Assembly (NCBI GenBank): GCA_030411725.1
Contig: MU839830.1
Location: 868,001-932,000, forward strand
Direction of reading: 5' to 3'
Source: Echria macrotheca
Taxonomy: Eukaryota; Ascomycota; Sordariomycetes; Sordariales; Schizotheciaceae
DNA length: 64,000 nt
Part shown: positions 1 through 11,417 of the stretch, in pieces
How positions within the stretch are numbered: position 1 is the stretch's first letter
Layout of the letters: each line of letters opens with the position of its first letter
Notes under the pieces: generated by a model
What the model was told of the DNA's origin: nothing
Database searches by the model: none
Seen by the model: only the letters and a program-made list of their open reading frames with translations
Translations under genes and position numbers: made by a program

Positions 1-1930
1 AAGTAAAAATTCTATAAATGTAGAGATAGTAGAAAATCCTTACTACCTACTGTAAGTTAATTAGGATAGTAAAAGTACCTTAAGTACAGGGCGAGTTCGT
101 AACGAAAGCGTAATAGTAAAGGGTAAATTTAATAACGTTAATAATAACAATACCTTTAACTATAATATTAAAAATATTACCTTAAAGTAGTAGTTAGTTG
201 TTACAATTATCCTTTCTAAGTAGGTTTCAATATAAATATATACTTATAATAAAGAAAAAGTAAACTCTAAAATATTTAAGATAATTACCTGCTTTTTAAA
301 GTAAGTAAAGGTTACTTATAAACTTCTGGGTAAAAAGCGGTCTAGTAAGAAACAGAAAAAAAAATATAATAAAGGTAATCCTTAATTAACTTAAAATTAT
401 TAAGTAAAAGATTAGTACACAAAGTAATAATATAATAAAAGTAAATTAACTTATATTTATAAAGGTATAGAACTAAGCCTAAGTTATAGTATAATTAGTA
501 AGCGTAAAGTACGTTTTTAAAGTATATATACTTAAAGTTATAATATAAATTAGTTAAAGGAAGGAGAATAATAAACGGATAAATAAATAAGTAGTAAATA
601 TAATTAACAAAGCCCTATTAGTAAGTATTAAAGGAGCTACGATCCCAATATATATATATTACGCGCTATTTACTTAGCGGCGACTAAAAGGTTATATTCG
701 AAACCAAAAACGGTAGAAAATATACGAAAACTAATATAGCCTAGGTAAAAAAAACGTTTAATAATAAAACAACTATAGCTCGTAAAGGCTATACAGTTAT
801 TACCTATAAATTAAGCTTGGAATAAGTATTTAGTAAAAGTATATTTTAATATCTTAAGGAAAAGATTTTAATTAAAAACAACGTTAGTATTATTAAGGTA
901 ATAATACTTAAAATAATAAGGAAAAAAATAAAAACCCTTTTTTACGTTACGGTAAATAATATAAATAAAGCAAATATGCTTTATACTTAGGGATTAGTAG
1001 TAAAAAGTACTTAATATTTTTACAAGCTTTTTGCCGATAAGGTAGCGTTTTAATAATATTATTATTATTATAACTTTAGTTACGTAGTAAAAATATATAT
1101 TTCGAAGTTAGTACGTTATAAGTATTATAAGTTTATAACTATTTATATAAAAAAGTTAAGTATAAGGTAAAGAAAAGTAATAAGGATAAAGTTATTTACG
1201 GTAACGTTATAAACGTAAAGCGTATATAATGCGTTAATTACGTTGGGAAGTATACGGTATAATTTAAGTAGTATTTAAAAAGGGTTAAATAAATCGCTTA
1301 AGTAAAGGAATGATAGGTAAACCGGCCCCAATACTTTATATTATTAAACTATTCGAAGAAAATAATATAATTAATTGAGATTGGTATTCCGGAGTTAATA
1401 CAATTTTGGAATGGAAACGTTACGAGGAAATGTAAAGTGGATATAGTAGAGGAAGGCCGGCCTTTACGGCTTAAAAGGCGCCCCCTGGTATTTTCCGCGC
1501 CGGTATAACTGGAGTTTAACTTACAAAATATCGGTAAGATGATCTAGGCTATGATAAGGTAGGTACTAGTTAAAGAAACAATAGTTTTGGACCCTTAGGA
1601 GGAGATAGAATCCCTGGGGGAAATGGTGCGAGGGCGGAGCGCGGCTGTAGTAGCCGTGTAGGTATTTTACTAATTAAGTAAATAAAAAGATTAATAAATA
1701 GAAGCCCGATAGCTAGTACCCCTATTTACGGGTAGGACCCCTATTTACGGGTAGGGCCGAGGCTTGGTTAGGATTAGGGGGTTTTGTACGGCTTAGGTAC
1801 GTAGTTTTATTTTATTTATAGTGTATTAGTAATATCTCTACCTAGATAGTTACGGTAGAAGTATTGTATAGGTACTAGGCTTGGGGATTTTACTCCACAA
1901 AGAGTACCCCTGCGGGGTAAGAGAAATAAT
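1..1930 (+). mobile_element. LINE A copy 1, RIP-degraded, 5' end outside the window
   Basis: This AT-rich tract aligns by eye, base for base with many transitions, to 9270-11200 and to the reverse complement of 15635-17520. The plus-strand reading is broken by many TAA/TAG codons. Around 1110-1290 the degraded translation keeps spaced Tyr/Cys and His positions and a lysine-arginine end like the CCHC zinc knuckles of ORF1 in fungal Tad1-clade LINEs; Tyr in place of Cys is what RIP of TGC to TAC would give. The 3' end is a GC-richer stretch ending in a GTAAGAGAAATAATAAT tail. No functional protein can be made. The LINE class is inferred from the decayed ORF and the constant 3' tail. Confidence 0.6.
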
Positions 1931-2097
1931 AATTATTTTGCAATTAAAAATAATATATTATATTTGACTAGTAGTTAGACTACAGTAGTCAGTAGTCAGA
2001 CTACTAACTATTATAGTTTAGTTATTACCCTAACTACTAACTACTGTAGTTAGTAACTACTAACTAATAACTACTAACTAATTTGCTAACTCTAACT
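1931..2097 (-). mobile_element. Family 1 hAT-like left-arm remnant (inverted)
   Basis: Reverse complement of the left arm seen at 4475-4660. It runs from an ATTTTGCAATTAAAAATAAT stretch through AGTAGTC/GACTACT motifs to a mutated terminus near 2097 that resembles GACTAATTTGCCAACCCTG with C-to-T changes. No TSD is visible. Confidence 0.55.
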
Positions 2098-2166
2098 ATT
2101 ACTATATACTACTACTAATTATTAATTAAAAGGCGATTAATAATAATTATTTGACGTTAATCATTC

Positions 2167-2265
2167 NNNNNNNNNNNNNNNNNNNNNNNNNNNNNNNNNN
2201 NNNNNNNNNNNNNNNNNNNNNNNNNNNNNNNNNNNNNNNNNNNNNNNNNNNNNNNNNNNNNNNNN
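2167..2265. other. Assembly gap (99 Ns)
   Basis: A run of 99 undetermined bases directly before a 9-bp tandem repeat. The repeat probably caused the assembly break, so the true repeat length is unknown. Confidence 0.98.
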
Positions 2266-2378
2266 ATTTTTATTATTTTTATTATTTTTATTATTTTTAT
2301 TATTTTTATTATTTTTATTATTTTTATTATTTTTATTATTTTTATTATTTTTATTATTTTTATTATTTTCATTATTTT
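2266..2378. repeat. 9-bp microsatellite, unit TTTTTATTA
   Basis: About twelve near-perfect tandem copies of TTTTTATTA, reaching into the gap on the left. It lies at the same place in a family 1 right arm where other copies (3340-3370, 5685-5700) carry only short versions, so it is an expansion within the element. The apparent Phe-Tyr-Tyr reading frame is an artefact. Confidence 0.9.
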
Positions 2379-2512
2379 TACCTACTGACTATAGTAGTCT
2401 GACTAATTACCGGCCCTAATAAAAAGCATTAAAGTTTTCGATAATAATTCTAAACATAGAAAAAAGTAAAATGTGTTAATATTAGCAAATAGCAATATTT
2501 GTAACTTACCCA

Positions 2513-3430
2513 CAGGGTTGGCAAAGTAGTCAATAATTATTAATCAACGCACTAATTAGACTATACAGTAGTCAGTAGTCACGCATGTGACTAGACTACA
2601 GTAGTCAGTGGTTAGGGTGGTGACTAGACTACTGTAGTTAGTAGTTTAACTACTAGTTAAATGTAATATATTATTTTTATTTGCAAAATGATTAAAAGCC
2701 TATTAATGCTACGGATTTAAATACTTATTTATAATAGTAATAATACGAAATATACTTTATTAATATATTATATAAAGGGTAGTGATAGATTTCTTATTGA
2801 TTAACGAAAAGATCATAGGTAATTATAGGAATTATTACCTTTTAATAAGAGTAATCGTAATTTATATTTTTTATAACGTAAAATTTTAAATCTTATCAGC
2901 CTTTGCGTTATATTTAATTAATTCTGAAAGTATATACCGTATATTTATAGTGCTATATACCTTCTCACAACTTACTTTAAGCTTTTACATTTATTCTGAA
3001 TTTAAAGAAGTGATTGGAAATCGAGGTGTATAAAAAGTTGCAATTAGGTCAAAGTGGAAATACTGAATTTAAATACCCTTTTAAAAATTCACCAAGCGTA
3101 GTAACTTATAACCAAAAATACTTATAAGTAACCTAAGAATAATACTTATTAACAAATACTAAAATATCTTCCTTTTTTTCTATAATTAGAATTGTTATTT
3201 AGCTACTTAACACTTTTTCACTAGGAGTAAGCTATTTCAAAAGGCAGTGGGAAAAGCGACTTTACACATTAATTATATAATTAAATTATTAAACATGGCT
3301 AATTCAATATTTAACCGTTTAATTTAGATTATAATAATTATTTAAAGTAATTATTATTTTTATTATTCTTACCTACTAACTACTGTAGTCAGACTACTAA
3401 CTACAGTAGTTTGACTAATTGCCAACCCTG
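2513..3430. mobile_element. Family 1 hAT-like non-autonomous element (918 bp)
   Basis: Starts CAGGGTTGGCAAAGTAGTC and ends GACTAATTGCCAACCCTG, the terminal inverted repeats of family 1. AGTAGTC motif arrays lie just inside both ends. The interior matches parts of the intact copy at 4475-5865 but is shorter. The bases flanking it (CTTACCCA and ACCCTGAA) do not form an 8-bp duplication, so one end may have been rearranged. It has no coding capacity. Confidence 0.7.
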
Positions 3431-3562
3431 ACCCTGAATATATTATAGGTGTATAAACTTACGCTTTAAGGTGATTCAAATGATTCTAGATTTATTTAGT
3501 TTATATGTAAAAGGGTTTTATTAATATTACCACTAAGGTTATAATTTAAATAAGTATATATA

Positions 3563-3756
3563 GTAGCGAGCAGGGTTGGCAAATTAGTCAGTAGTCATTA
3601 GTCCGTAGTCAGGGCACTGACTAGACTATAGTAGTCGTAGTCAAGGCAGTGACTAGACTACAGTAGTCAGTAGTCAAGGCAGTGACTAGACTACAGTAGT
3701 CAGTAGTCTGACTACTGACTACAGTAGTCTGACTAATTGCCAACCCTGGTAGCGAG
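3563..3756. mobile_element. 178-bp family 1 mini-element with perfect 8-bp TSD
   Basis: The element (3571-3748) runs from CAGGGTTGGCAAATTAGTC to GACTAATTGCCAACCCTG and consists almost only of AGTAGTC/GACTACT motifs and GTGACTAGACTACAGTAGTC units. GTAGCGAG stands immediately on each side (3563-3570 and 3749-3756). An exact 8-bp TSD is the hallmark of the hAT superfamily. It is the shortest form of the family here: just the two end arrays joined. Confidence 0.9.
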
Positions 3757-4466
3757 GCTTATAGTTTCAAAGGGTATTTAGCTCTTAGCGTTACTGCTTA
3801 TTTAATAAATAGCTAAAGCCTTAAAAAAGCTTATTTTAATTTTTCAATTATATTATTACTCCTATAGCTGCTAATTACAGCCTTTTTATAAAGGTTTCTA
3901 GTTTTAATATTAAATATATTACGTAAAGCTTTACCGTTCTTAATAGCGTTTCTAATATATTTAAATACCTTGTACTTATTTATTTACGATAATAATGTCT
4001 TTATACTTAATAAGTACCTCCTTAAAAATATGTTTTTAAATACCTTAACAGCGCTTTTACGCAAAAAGTAAATCTTAATAGGGGCTATATTATTAGTATA
4101 ACTTAAGTTTTCTTCATCATTAAAACTATCTTTTTAAGCAATAGCGTTATTAAAATTATTGTACTACTTAATCGTGTTTTCAATAATTTAACTTATTTTA
4201 ATGTATTAATTAGTTATAATTTTTCTACTTATACTACTTATTTATAGCTTTCTTGCCTTATTAATAGTCTGTAACAGCGTTAACGTAATTGTAGAAGTTA
4301 ATAGTTATATTATCTAATTTAATACTTTGGATACTTTAGATTAAGTTACTACTTACTATAAAACTTATTATAATTAACTTTACCCTCTTCTAAGGCTTTA
4401 TAAAAGTTTAAAAATAAATAAAACTTACCTCATTATTTTTTTCTTTATTATTAGGTAATTTCATTA
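3757..4466. other. AT-rich degraded sequence, no gene seen
   Basis: About 700 bp with stop codons in all frames and no recognised repeat boundary. It may be the remnant of an older element. The small GC-richer runs do not form an open frame. Confidence 0.5.
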
Positions 4467-5873
4467 GTAAATAACAGGGTTGGCAAATTAGTCAGTAGTC
4501 ATTAGTCAGTAGTCTCTGACTACTCTAGTCAGTAGTCAGTAGTCAGCGCTGTGACTAGACTACAATAGTCAGTAGTCAGACTACTGACTACTGTAGTCTG
4601 ACTACTAGTCAAATATAATATATTATTTTTATTCGCAAAATTATTAAAAGCTTATTAATTCTATAGATTTAAATAATTATTTATAGTAATAATACAAAAT
4701 ATACTATATAAGCGGTATTATTACTACCGTAGTATTATATTTTTTGTTAATTAACAAAATGAAAATAAGTAATTATCGAAATTATTAGCTTTTAATAAGA
4801 GTGATCGCAATTTATGTACTTTATAGCGTAAAACTAAAGTTTTCATCAGCCTTTGCGTTATAATTAATTAATTTTAAAAACATATACTGCATGCTCACAA
4901 TATTATATAATCTATAAAGCTAGTTGTATATCATTGTGTAAGCTAGACCTAGAAAAAGGAATTTAAAATCCATAAGTACGAAAAGTCGCAATTAAAGTTA
5001 AATTGTGATATCGATTTCGAATAAATTTTAAGAATCCTAATAAGCCTATTTACTTAAAATGAAAAATAGTTATATATAATGAGCACTATTATATCTTATT
5101 TAGTATAAAGATGGTTTTACTTTTAGCATGTTTACTGACAAATATTACGATTAACCGTTTTTTACTCTTAATTCCGGGTAGAGTAGTACTTAATAACTAC
5201 TCCTTGGGCTTACAGTCGAAATATATGCCATTTATTATATATACAACTTACTTTAAGCTTTTATAATGATTCAGACTTTTGAGAAATGATTTGAAATTGA
5301 GGTGTATAAAAAGTTGCAATTAGGTCAAAGTGGAAATACCAATTTCAAATACCCTTCTACAAATTCAATAAGCCTAGTAACTTATAATTAAAAATACTTA
5401 TAGGTAAGTTACGAATAATACTATTAACTAGTATAAAAGTATTTTACCTTTTTCTATAATTAAACTTGTTATTTAACTATTTAATACTTTATTACTAGGA
5501 GTAAGCTATTTAAAAAGATAGTAAAAAAGCGACTCCCCACGTTAATTATATAATTGAACTATTAAAGATGGTTAATTTAATATTTAACCCTTTAATTTAA
5601 ATTATAATAATTATTACTTATTATATACTACTACTAAATTTTAATTATAAAGCGATTACTAATAACTGGTTAAAGTAATTATTATTTTTATTATTTTTAC
5701 TTACTGACTACTGTAGTCAGACTACTGACTACAGTAGTCACAGTAGTCTAGTCAGTAGTCAGGGCACTGACTAGACTATAGTAGTCGTAGTCAAGGTAGT
5801 GACTAGACTACAGTAGTCAGTAGTCTGACTACTGACTACAGTAGTCTGACTAATTGCCAACCCTGGTAAATAA
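4467..5873. mobile_element. Family 1 hAT-like element (1391 bp) with perfect 8-bp TSD
   Basis: The element is 4475-5865, bounded by CAGGGTTGGCAAATTAGTC and GACTAATTGCCAACCCTG. GTAAATAA occurs directly on both sides (4467-4474 and 5866-5873). AGTAGTC motif arrays fill the outer 100-150 bp of each end; the interior is AT-rich without an open frame. It is the best-preserved family 1 copy in the window and serves as reference for the fragments at 1931-2418, 2513-3430 and 6993-13321. A transposase would have to be supplied from elsewhere. Confidence 0.88.
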
Positions 5874-5918
5874 TATGTAATTTAATTTCGTTTATGTAAT
5901 AATATATACTTTTACAAG

Positions 5919-6532
5919 CAGGGTTTAGATATTAGCCCTTAGTTATTAATCTACTAGTTTAAACTACTATAATCCAGTAGTTAGAATTACGGCCGTAACA
6001 GTCACGGCCCTGGCCGGGGTTGTGCTGGCATATATCCACAGTTAGGGTTCTGAGGTACTAACCCTAGAATTCTAGTAATCCTTTTAAAAGGTTGGCTCAA
6101 TTGGGTGTGGGCTTGGTTGCCTAACCGTCACAGTCACTAAACTACTAAACTAGTAGTCCGGATTACCAAACTACTATAAAAATTAAATTACCTTATATTT
6201 TAAATTATTAATTAAATAGTTTTGTATATCTACGGGTTACTTCATTGTTATATTTTCCTAGGGTTATTATTTCTAATACAATTAGCCTTTAAGGCGCTTT
6301 TACTACAAGACTGAACGTTTTACTACAATATTACAAGTTTTTAAAGGTAAATTTAAGGCTTATATTTTAGCTTTTAATTATCCATATAGCTTATATGTTG
6401 TTATAAGATAATTACGTAAATTGGATTTTAAACATCCCCTTATCTTAAAACTAATAATTGATTTAAACTAACAACTTCCGCTTTTAGCTACTTTTATTAA
6501 ATCGAGGAATTATACTATTATAAAACGACAAT
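5919..6532 (+). mobile_element. Family 2 left-end remnant carrying a SINE-like insertion
   Basis: Begins with a RIP-mutated CAGGGTTGGGA terminus (CAGGGTTTAGATATTAG) followed by the family 2 order of motifs. That order is interrupted after 6000 by the repeat at 6001-6136 and resumes with CTAAACTACTAAACTAGTAG. The following interior resembles that of 17820-18060. The right end is missing. Confidence 0.5.
6001..6136 (+). repeat. Dispersed SINE-like repeat, copy 1
   Basis: About 130 bp that recur at 28751-28886, sharing blocks such as GTGCTGGCATATATCCACAG and CAATTGGGT. It interrupts the motif array of a family 2 end, so it is an insertion. ACAGTCAC lies at both edges and may be a duplication. 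Small size and lack of coding capacity suggest a SINE or other short retroposon, but no clear tRNA-like A and B boxes are seen. Confidence 0.5.
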
Positions 6533-6988
6533 TAACGTATAAAACCGTTTTCTTGACTAGATTGGCTTTTTGACCTCCTGAAAACACATAGCTAACCCTG
6601 AGATTTACACCCCTAGTTACTTCCCTCAAAGTAACTTAAAACCTATAAAAGTAATATTATTAAATTTAGTTTTTCAAGACGATTTCAAAAATATATATAG
6701 TGAAATTCTTGCCCTAATAGTTCTTTTATTCTTTCCATAAGCACTATAGTAACCCTAGCCTCTATACCGGATATATATAATTTTAAATATATTATAGAGA
6801 ACTTTAGGTAAAAAATTAATACAAATTAAAAACAAAATTATTTTAAAATTAAAGTTTTAATAAGTAATATTTTTATAATGTTTAAATTGCTTTTGGGTAA
6901 ATAATCAAGGGTAGGATCTTAGGGTTAGCTATATATTTTCGAGAGGTTAAGAAGCCGATCCAGTCAAAAAAAACGGTCTTTTACGTTA
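6533..6988. mobile_element. Mariner-like MITE with about 75-bp inverted repeats
   Basis: Positions 6535-6610 and 6905-6986 are inverted copies of each other, sharing ACCGTTTT, CTTGACT/GACTGG, GGCTT and AGCTAACCCT blocks. The dinucleotide TA lies at both outer edges (6533-6534 and 6987-6988), as expected for Tc1/mariner insertion. The 300-bp middle is AT-rich and non-coding. The class is inferred from the TA target and long inverted ends. Confidence 0.55.
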
Positions 6989-7322
6989 CTGCCAGGATTA
7001 GTAACTTAGTTAGTAGTCGTTAGACAGTAGTTACTAACTATAGTAGTTAATAGTTAGTACTGTGATTAAACTACGGTAGTTAGCAGTTAGGGGAGTGATT
7101 AAAGTACAGTAGTCACTAGTCTAACTATTAACTACTATAGTTTAACAACTAGTTAAATATAATATACTATTTTTAATTGCCAAATAATTAAAAGCCTACT
7201 GATAGTATATATTTAAATTTCAATAATAAGAAAAAATAAAAAATATAATATGTAATAATCAAAATTATTAGCTTTTAATAAAAGTTATTGTAATATATAA
7301 ATATTTCATATGTTTTATATAG

Positions 7323-8598
7323 GTTATAGCTAGGGTTGGGACATTAGTCCTTAGTTATTAGTCCGGTAGTCCGGACTACTGTAGTTTAGTAGTTAAAATT
7401 ACGGCTGTGACTAAATTACCTGGACTATTAATCCGGAAAGTAACTAGACTACTAGACTAGTAGTTCGGGTAGTGACTAGACTCCTTGGACTAATAGTCCG
7501 GACTACTTAAATACTAAAAAAAATCTATTATTTTAAATTTTAAATTATTAATTAAATTGGCTTTTTAGGCACTTTTCTTACAATACTAACTTTTTACTAT
7601 AATACTATTAGCTTTTAAAAATAGATTTAAGGGGTGTAACACAGCTTATAACCATCTATACTATGTATGGGTTATTATAATATAATTACGTCAATTAAAC
7701 TTTTATTTAGTTATTTGAAATCCACTTGCATAAAAAGTTGCAATTGGGTTAAAATAACAAGTTTGGTTTTTAACTACTTTTATAAAATCGAGAAACTGTA
7801 TGTAATAATATAAAATAAAAATTCAGACCTGTTAAGTGATAATATAATACCGTAATAGCTTATTTAAAGTTATATTCTTTAAGCTAAGTTCCTAAAAATA
7901 ATCCTTTTAGGGGTTTTTTTCGACTAAAATATCATTTCCTCCCTACTACCATGCTATTTTCAAGGAGATTTAGGGCTAGGAGGTACAATATATTACCCTA
8001 TATTTTGCTTCAAAGCTATCTCAAGTTAATTAAGTAAACTCAATTTTTAATTAACGATATAAAATCCAGTTCAATAAAAAGGTGTAATTGAGGCCGATTT
8101 GCTTCTTTCAATTTCCAAAGACTTGTAATATATTCCAGAAGTCTAATTACTACTAACAAACGGTTTTACATAATAGTTAGCTATACTATTATTAATCATT
8201 CCTAAAGGCTATTACGTAGTTGCTACCTTGTACAATAATATTAATGTTTTAAGTAAAATTTACTATTACATAATTATCTTTTTGTAGCAAATTCGCTCAT
8301 AAATACAAAAGGAGCGGTAGAAAGTAGTAAAGCTGAACTTAATAACTATATTATTAGTTTTCTTAGCTAATACTAACATAATAGATAGCTTAGATTAGTA
8401 ATAAGAATTTAAATTATTAAGTAATAAGCCTAGTATAGTAATTAAAAATTAAAAAGATTGTATTAAGGGGTGGACTACTGGTCCGGACTAGTGACTAGAC
8501 TACCTGGACTACTAGTCCGAGGGGTGACTAGACTACTGTGACTAGTAGTCCGGATTACTAACTACTAGTTGGGACTAAATCCCAACCCTGGTTATAGC
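7323..8598 (+). mobile_element. Family 2 hAT-like element (1260 bp) with perfect 8-bp TSD
   Basis: The element is 7331-8590: left terminus TAGGGTTGGGACATTAGTCC, right terminus GACTAAATCCCAACCCTG. GTTATAGC is duplicated exactly at 7323-7330 and 8591-8598. TAGTCCGGACTA-type palindromes crowd both ends. The interior matches the outer parts of the transposase-bearing copy (18895-25732) with the gene removed, so it is an internal-deletion derivative. It sits inside a family 1 element. Confidence 0.9.
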
Positions 8599-9061
8599 GT
8601 AAAGTTGAAATTTACCAGCTATTCCACCGTTATTAAATAATTTAAAAGGTAGGTAAGGTACGCTTATGGGATTTAATAACCTATATGTATGAGCTAATTT
8701 TATATTATTATACAGGGTTGGGATTTAGTCTAAACTAGTAGTCAGTAGTCCGGACTACTAGTCACAGTAGTCTAGTCACCCCCTGGACTAGTAGTCTGAC
8801 TACTTAACTACTAGTAGTCACTAGTCCGGACTAGTAGTTTACCCTTTAATATAGTATATTTAATTTTTAATTATTATATTAGGCTTATTAATTAATTATT
8901 TTAATTATTATTACTAATATAAGCTATATATTATATTAATATTCGCTAATAAGATTAATAATATACTTATTAACCTTATTATTACTACTTTTTACCGCTT
9001 TTCCTGTATTTAAAAGCAAATTTGTCACTTTATACTTATTTGTCATTTCTATATTATAAAT

Positions 9062-11212
9062 ACAAAATATCCTAAAAAAAAACTTTGAAAGAAACCGACA
9101 CCTACGCATTTGCTTGAGGAAACGTCCAAAATCGAAGCGGAAACTTGGAAATAGTCGATAACTCAATTATCTCGGCCCCTATGGGGTCGAAAAAGCAGCG
9201 TAAGCGCAGCGCGCGCGACACGAGGCCGCTCAAGGACAACCGGGTAACCACCTTATCCACTCCTCCACAAAACGAAAATTCTATGGATAAAAAAATAGCA
9301 GAACGTCCTTACCGCCTGCTACTGGCTAATTAGGACGGTAAAAGCGCCCCGGGTACAAGGCGAACTCGTAACAATAACAAGATAAAAAAAGGTAAAAATA
9401 ATAACGTTATTAATAATAATAATAAACTTAACGATAATAATATTAAAAATATTATTTTAGCGTAGTAAATTATAATAGCGATTATCCTTTGTAGGTAGGC
9501 TAATACGTAGATATGTACGCGTAGCGAAAACGAAGCGGACTTAGTAACGTTTGAAATAATTGCCTGCTTTTCGGAGTAAATAAGGGTTACCTATAAACTT
9601 CTAAAGTAAAATTAATTTAATAAGGATTAGGAAAAGGGATTAAAAAAACGATAATAGTGGTTTTTAAGCGACTTAGGGCTATCGAAAAGACGATTAGTAT
9701 ACGTAGCGAAAACGCCGTAAAAGAGGTCTAGTTTGCGTTTATTTAAAAGAAGCGAATTTAGGCTTAAATAGTAGCGGAATCGGTACGCGTAAAGTATATT
9801 TCTAGGATATATATACTTAAAGATTATAAACTAACTAAAAGAAGAAAAATAATAAATAGTTAAATAAATAAGTAGTAAATATAATTAATAAAGCTTTAGC
9901 GGTAGGTATTAAAGGAGCTATAACCCCGGTACGGGCGTACGTTACGCGCTACCTACCTAACGGCGACTAAAAGGTTATATTTGAAACTGAAGACGGTAAA
10001 AAACACGTAAAAACCAACACGGTTTAGGTAAAAAAAGCGTTTAATAACGTAATAATTATAGTTTGTAAAGGCTATATAATCGTCGCCTACGAATTAAATT
10101 TACAGTAAGTAGTACTTAGCGAAAGTATATCTTAGTATTTAAAAAAGAAGATCTTAGCAAAAAATAATATTATAATAGTTAGGGTAATAGTTTTTAAAAT
10201 AGCGAAAAAGAAAATAAAAACCCTTTTTTATATTACAGTAAGTAGCGTAAACGAAGCGAATTCGCTTTACATATATAGCTTAGTGGTAAAGGGCACTTAG
10301 TATTTTTACGAGCCTTTTATTAATAAAGTAATACTTTAATAGTATTATTAATATTACGGTTTTAGCTACGTAATAAAGATATATACTATAAGGTCGGTAT
10401 GATATAGATATTACGGCTATTCGTATAAAAAGGTAAAGTATAAAGCGAAAAAGCAAAATAAAAATAAAGTTACTTATGGTGGTAACGTTACGGGTATAAG
10501 GCGTATATAATGCGTTAATTATACTAATAAGTATATAATATAGTTTAAATAGTGCCCTAAAAGGGTTAAATAAATTATATAAGTAAAAGAAAAGTAAGTA
10601 GACCGATTTCGTTACTTTATATTACTAAATTATTTGAAAAAAACGATATAATTTATCGAAATTAATATAGCCGCTTTAAAAGCGATATAACTCCAAAACG
10701 GAAATATTATAAGGAAACGTAGAGTAATAACGGTAAAGGAGAACTAAACCCCCCGGCTAAGGGATTACCTACTGGTTTTTTTCGTACCGATATGGTAGAA
10801 GCCTAACATACGAAATATTAGTAAGATACTTACGGTTACAACAAAGCAGGCACTTACCAAAGAAATAATGGCTTTAGACCTATAGGTTTAAAACCCTTGG
10901 GAAACGATATAAGGGCGTAGTAAGGCCGTAGCGGGTACGCAGCGGCAGGATATTTTACTAATCTGGTGAAACAGAGGTTTTAAATAAAAGCCCGATAATT
11001 AGTACCTTTATTTACGGGTAAAGCCGAGGCTTAATTAGGACTAGGGGGTTTTATACGGCTTAGGTACGTAATTTTATCTTACTCGTAGCGTGATAGTAGC
11101 GTTTCCACCTAGATAGTTACGGTAGAAGTTCCGTATAGGCCTTAGGCCTGGGGACTCGGTTTATACTGAGTAACCCCTGTGGGGTAAGAGAAATAATAAT
11201 ATAAAATGTCTT
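9062..11212 (+). mobile_element. LINE A copy 2, RIP-degraded
   Basis: The insertion is about 9074-11200. Candidate TSDs are 9062-9073 and 11201-11212: 12 bp, nine identical and three transitions. An open stretch at 9145-9333 has lost few codons, and its start lies in the 5' part of the presumed ORF1. Around 10400-10570 the broken translation shows three clusters of spaced Cys/Tyr and His ending in a Cys-Pro-Lys-Arg-Val motif, like the zinc knuckles of Tad1/MGR583-type ORF1. The 3' end is GGGGTAAGAGAAATAATAAT. No reverse transcriptase domain is recognisable, so the copy is either strongly truncated or an ORF1-only derivative. Confidence 0.65.
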
Positions 11213-11417
11213 AAAATTGAAATATTACGAAATTGGCTTAGTAAAAAATATATTTAAAGTGCCTTACTAATTTAGTATATAGTTATTTCCTAGTTAGTAA
11301 TTTTTACTTTTCATTATTATAGCTATTGGACTCAGTAGAATTGATTAAAATACGAAGTTCTCATTTCAAGCTAATTGCAAGTTTTTATATAACTGGATTT
11401 TAAATCGGCTATTAAAA

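Larger units (their letters stand above)
2098..2418 (+). mobile_element. Family 1 hAT-like right-arm remnant containing a gap
   Basis: Positions 2098-2166 match the right interior of the intact family 1 copy (5605-5700). The arm ends with GACTACT-type motifs and a mutated terminus at about 2418. A run of Ns and an expanded 9-bp microsatellite lie inside it; intact copies have only two or three units at this place. Confidence 0.55.

Noticed and set aside
2151..2402. Phe-Tyr-Tyr repeat open frame
   Set aside because: It is a translation of the TTTTTATTA microsatellite and gap Ns, inside a non-coding transposon arm.
3571..5865. AGTAGTC arrays as a possible CRISPR array
   Set aside because: Units are irregularly spaced, palindromic, without spacers, and sit at transposon ends with TSDs in a fungal genome.
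9145..9333. 62-codon frame as a host gene
   Set aside because: It lies inside LINE A copy 2 and runs into degraded sequence; best read as a surviving piece of ORF1.
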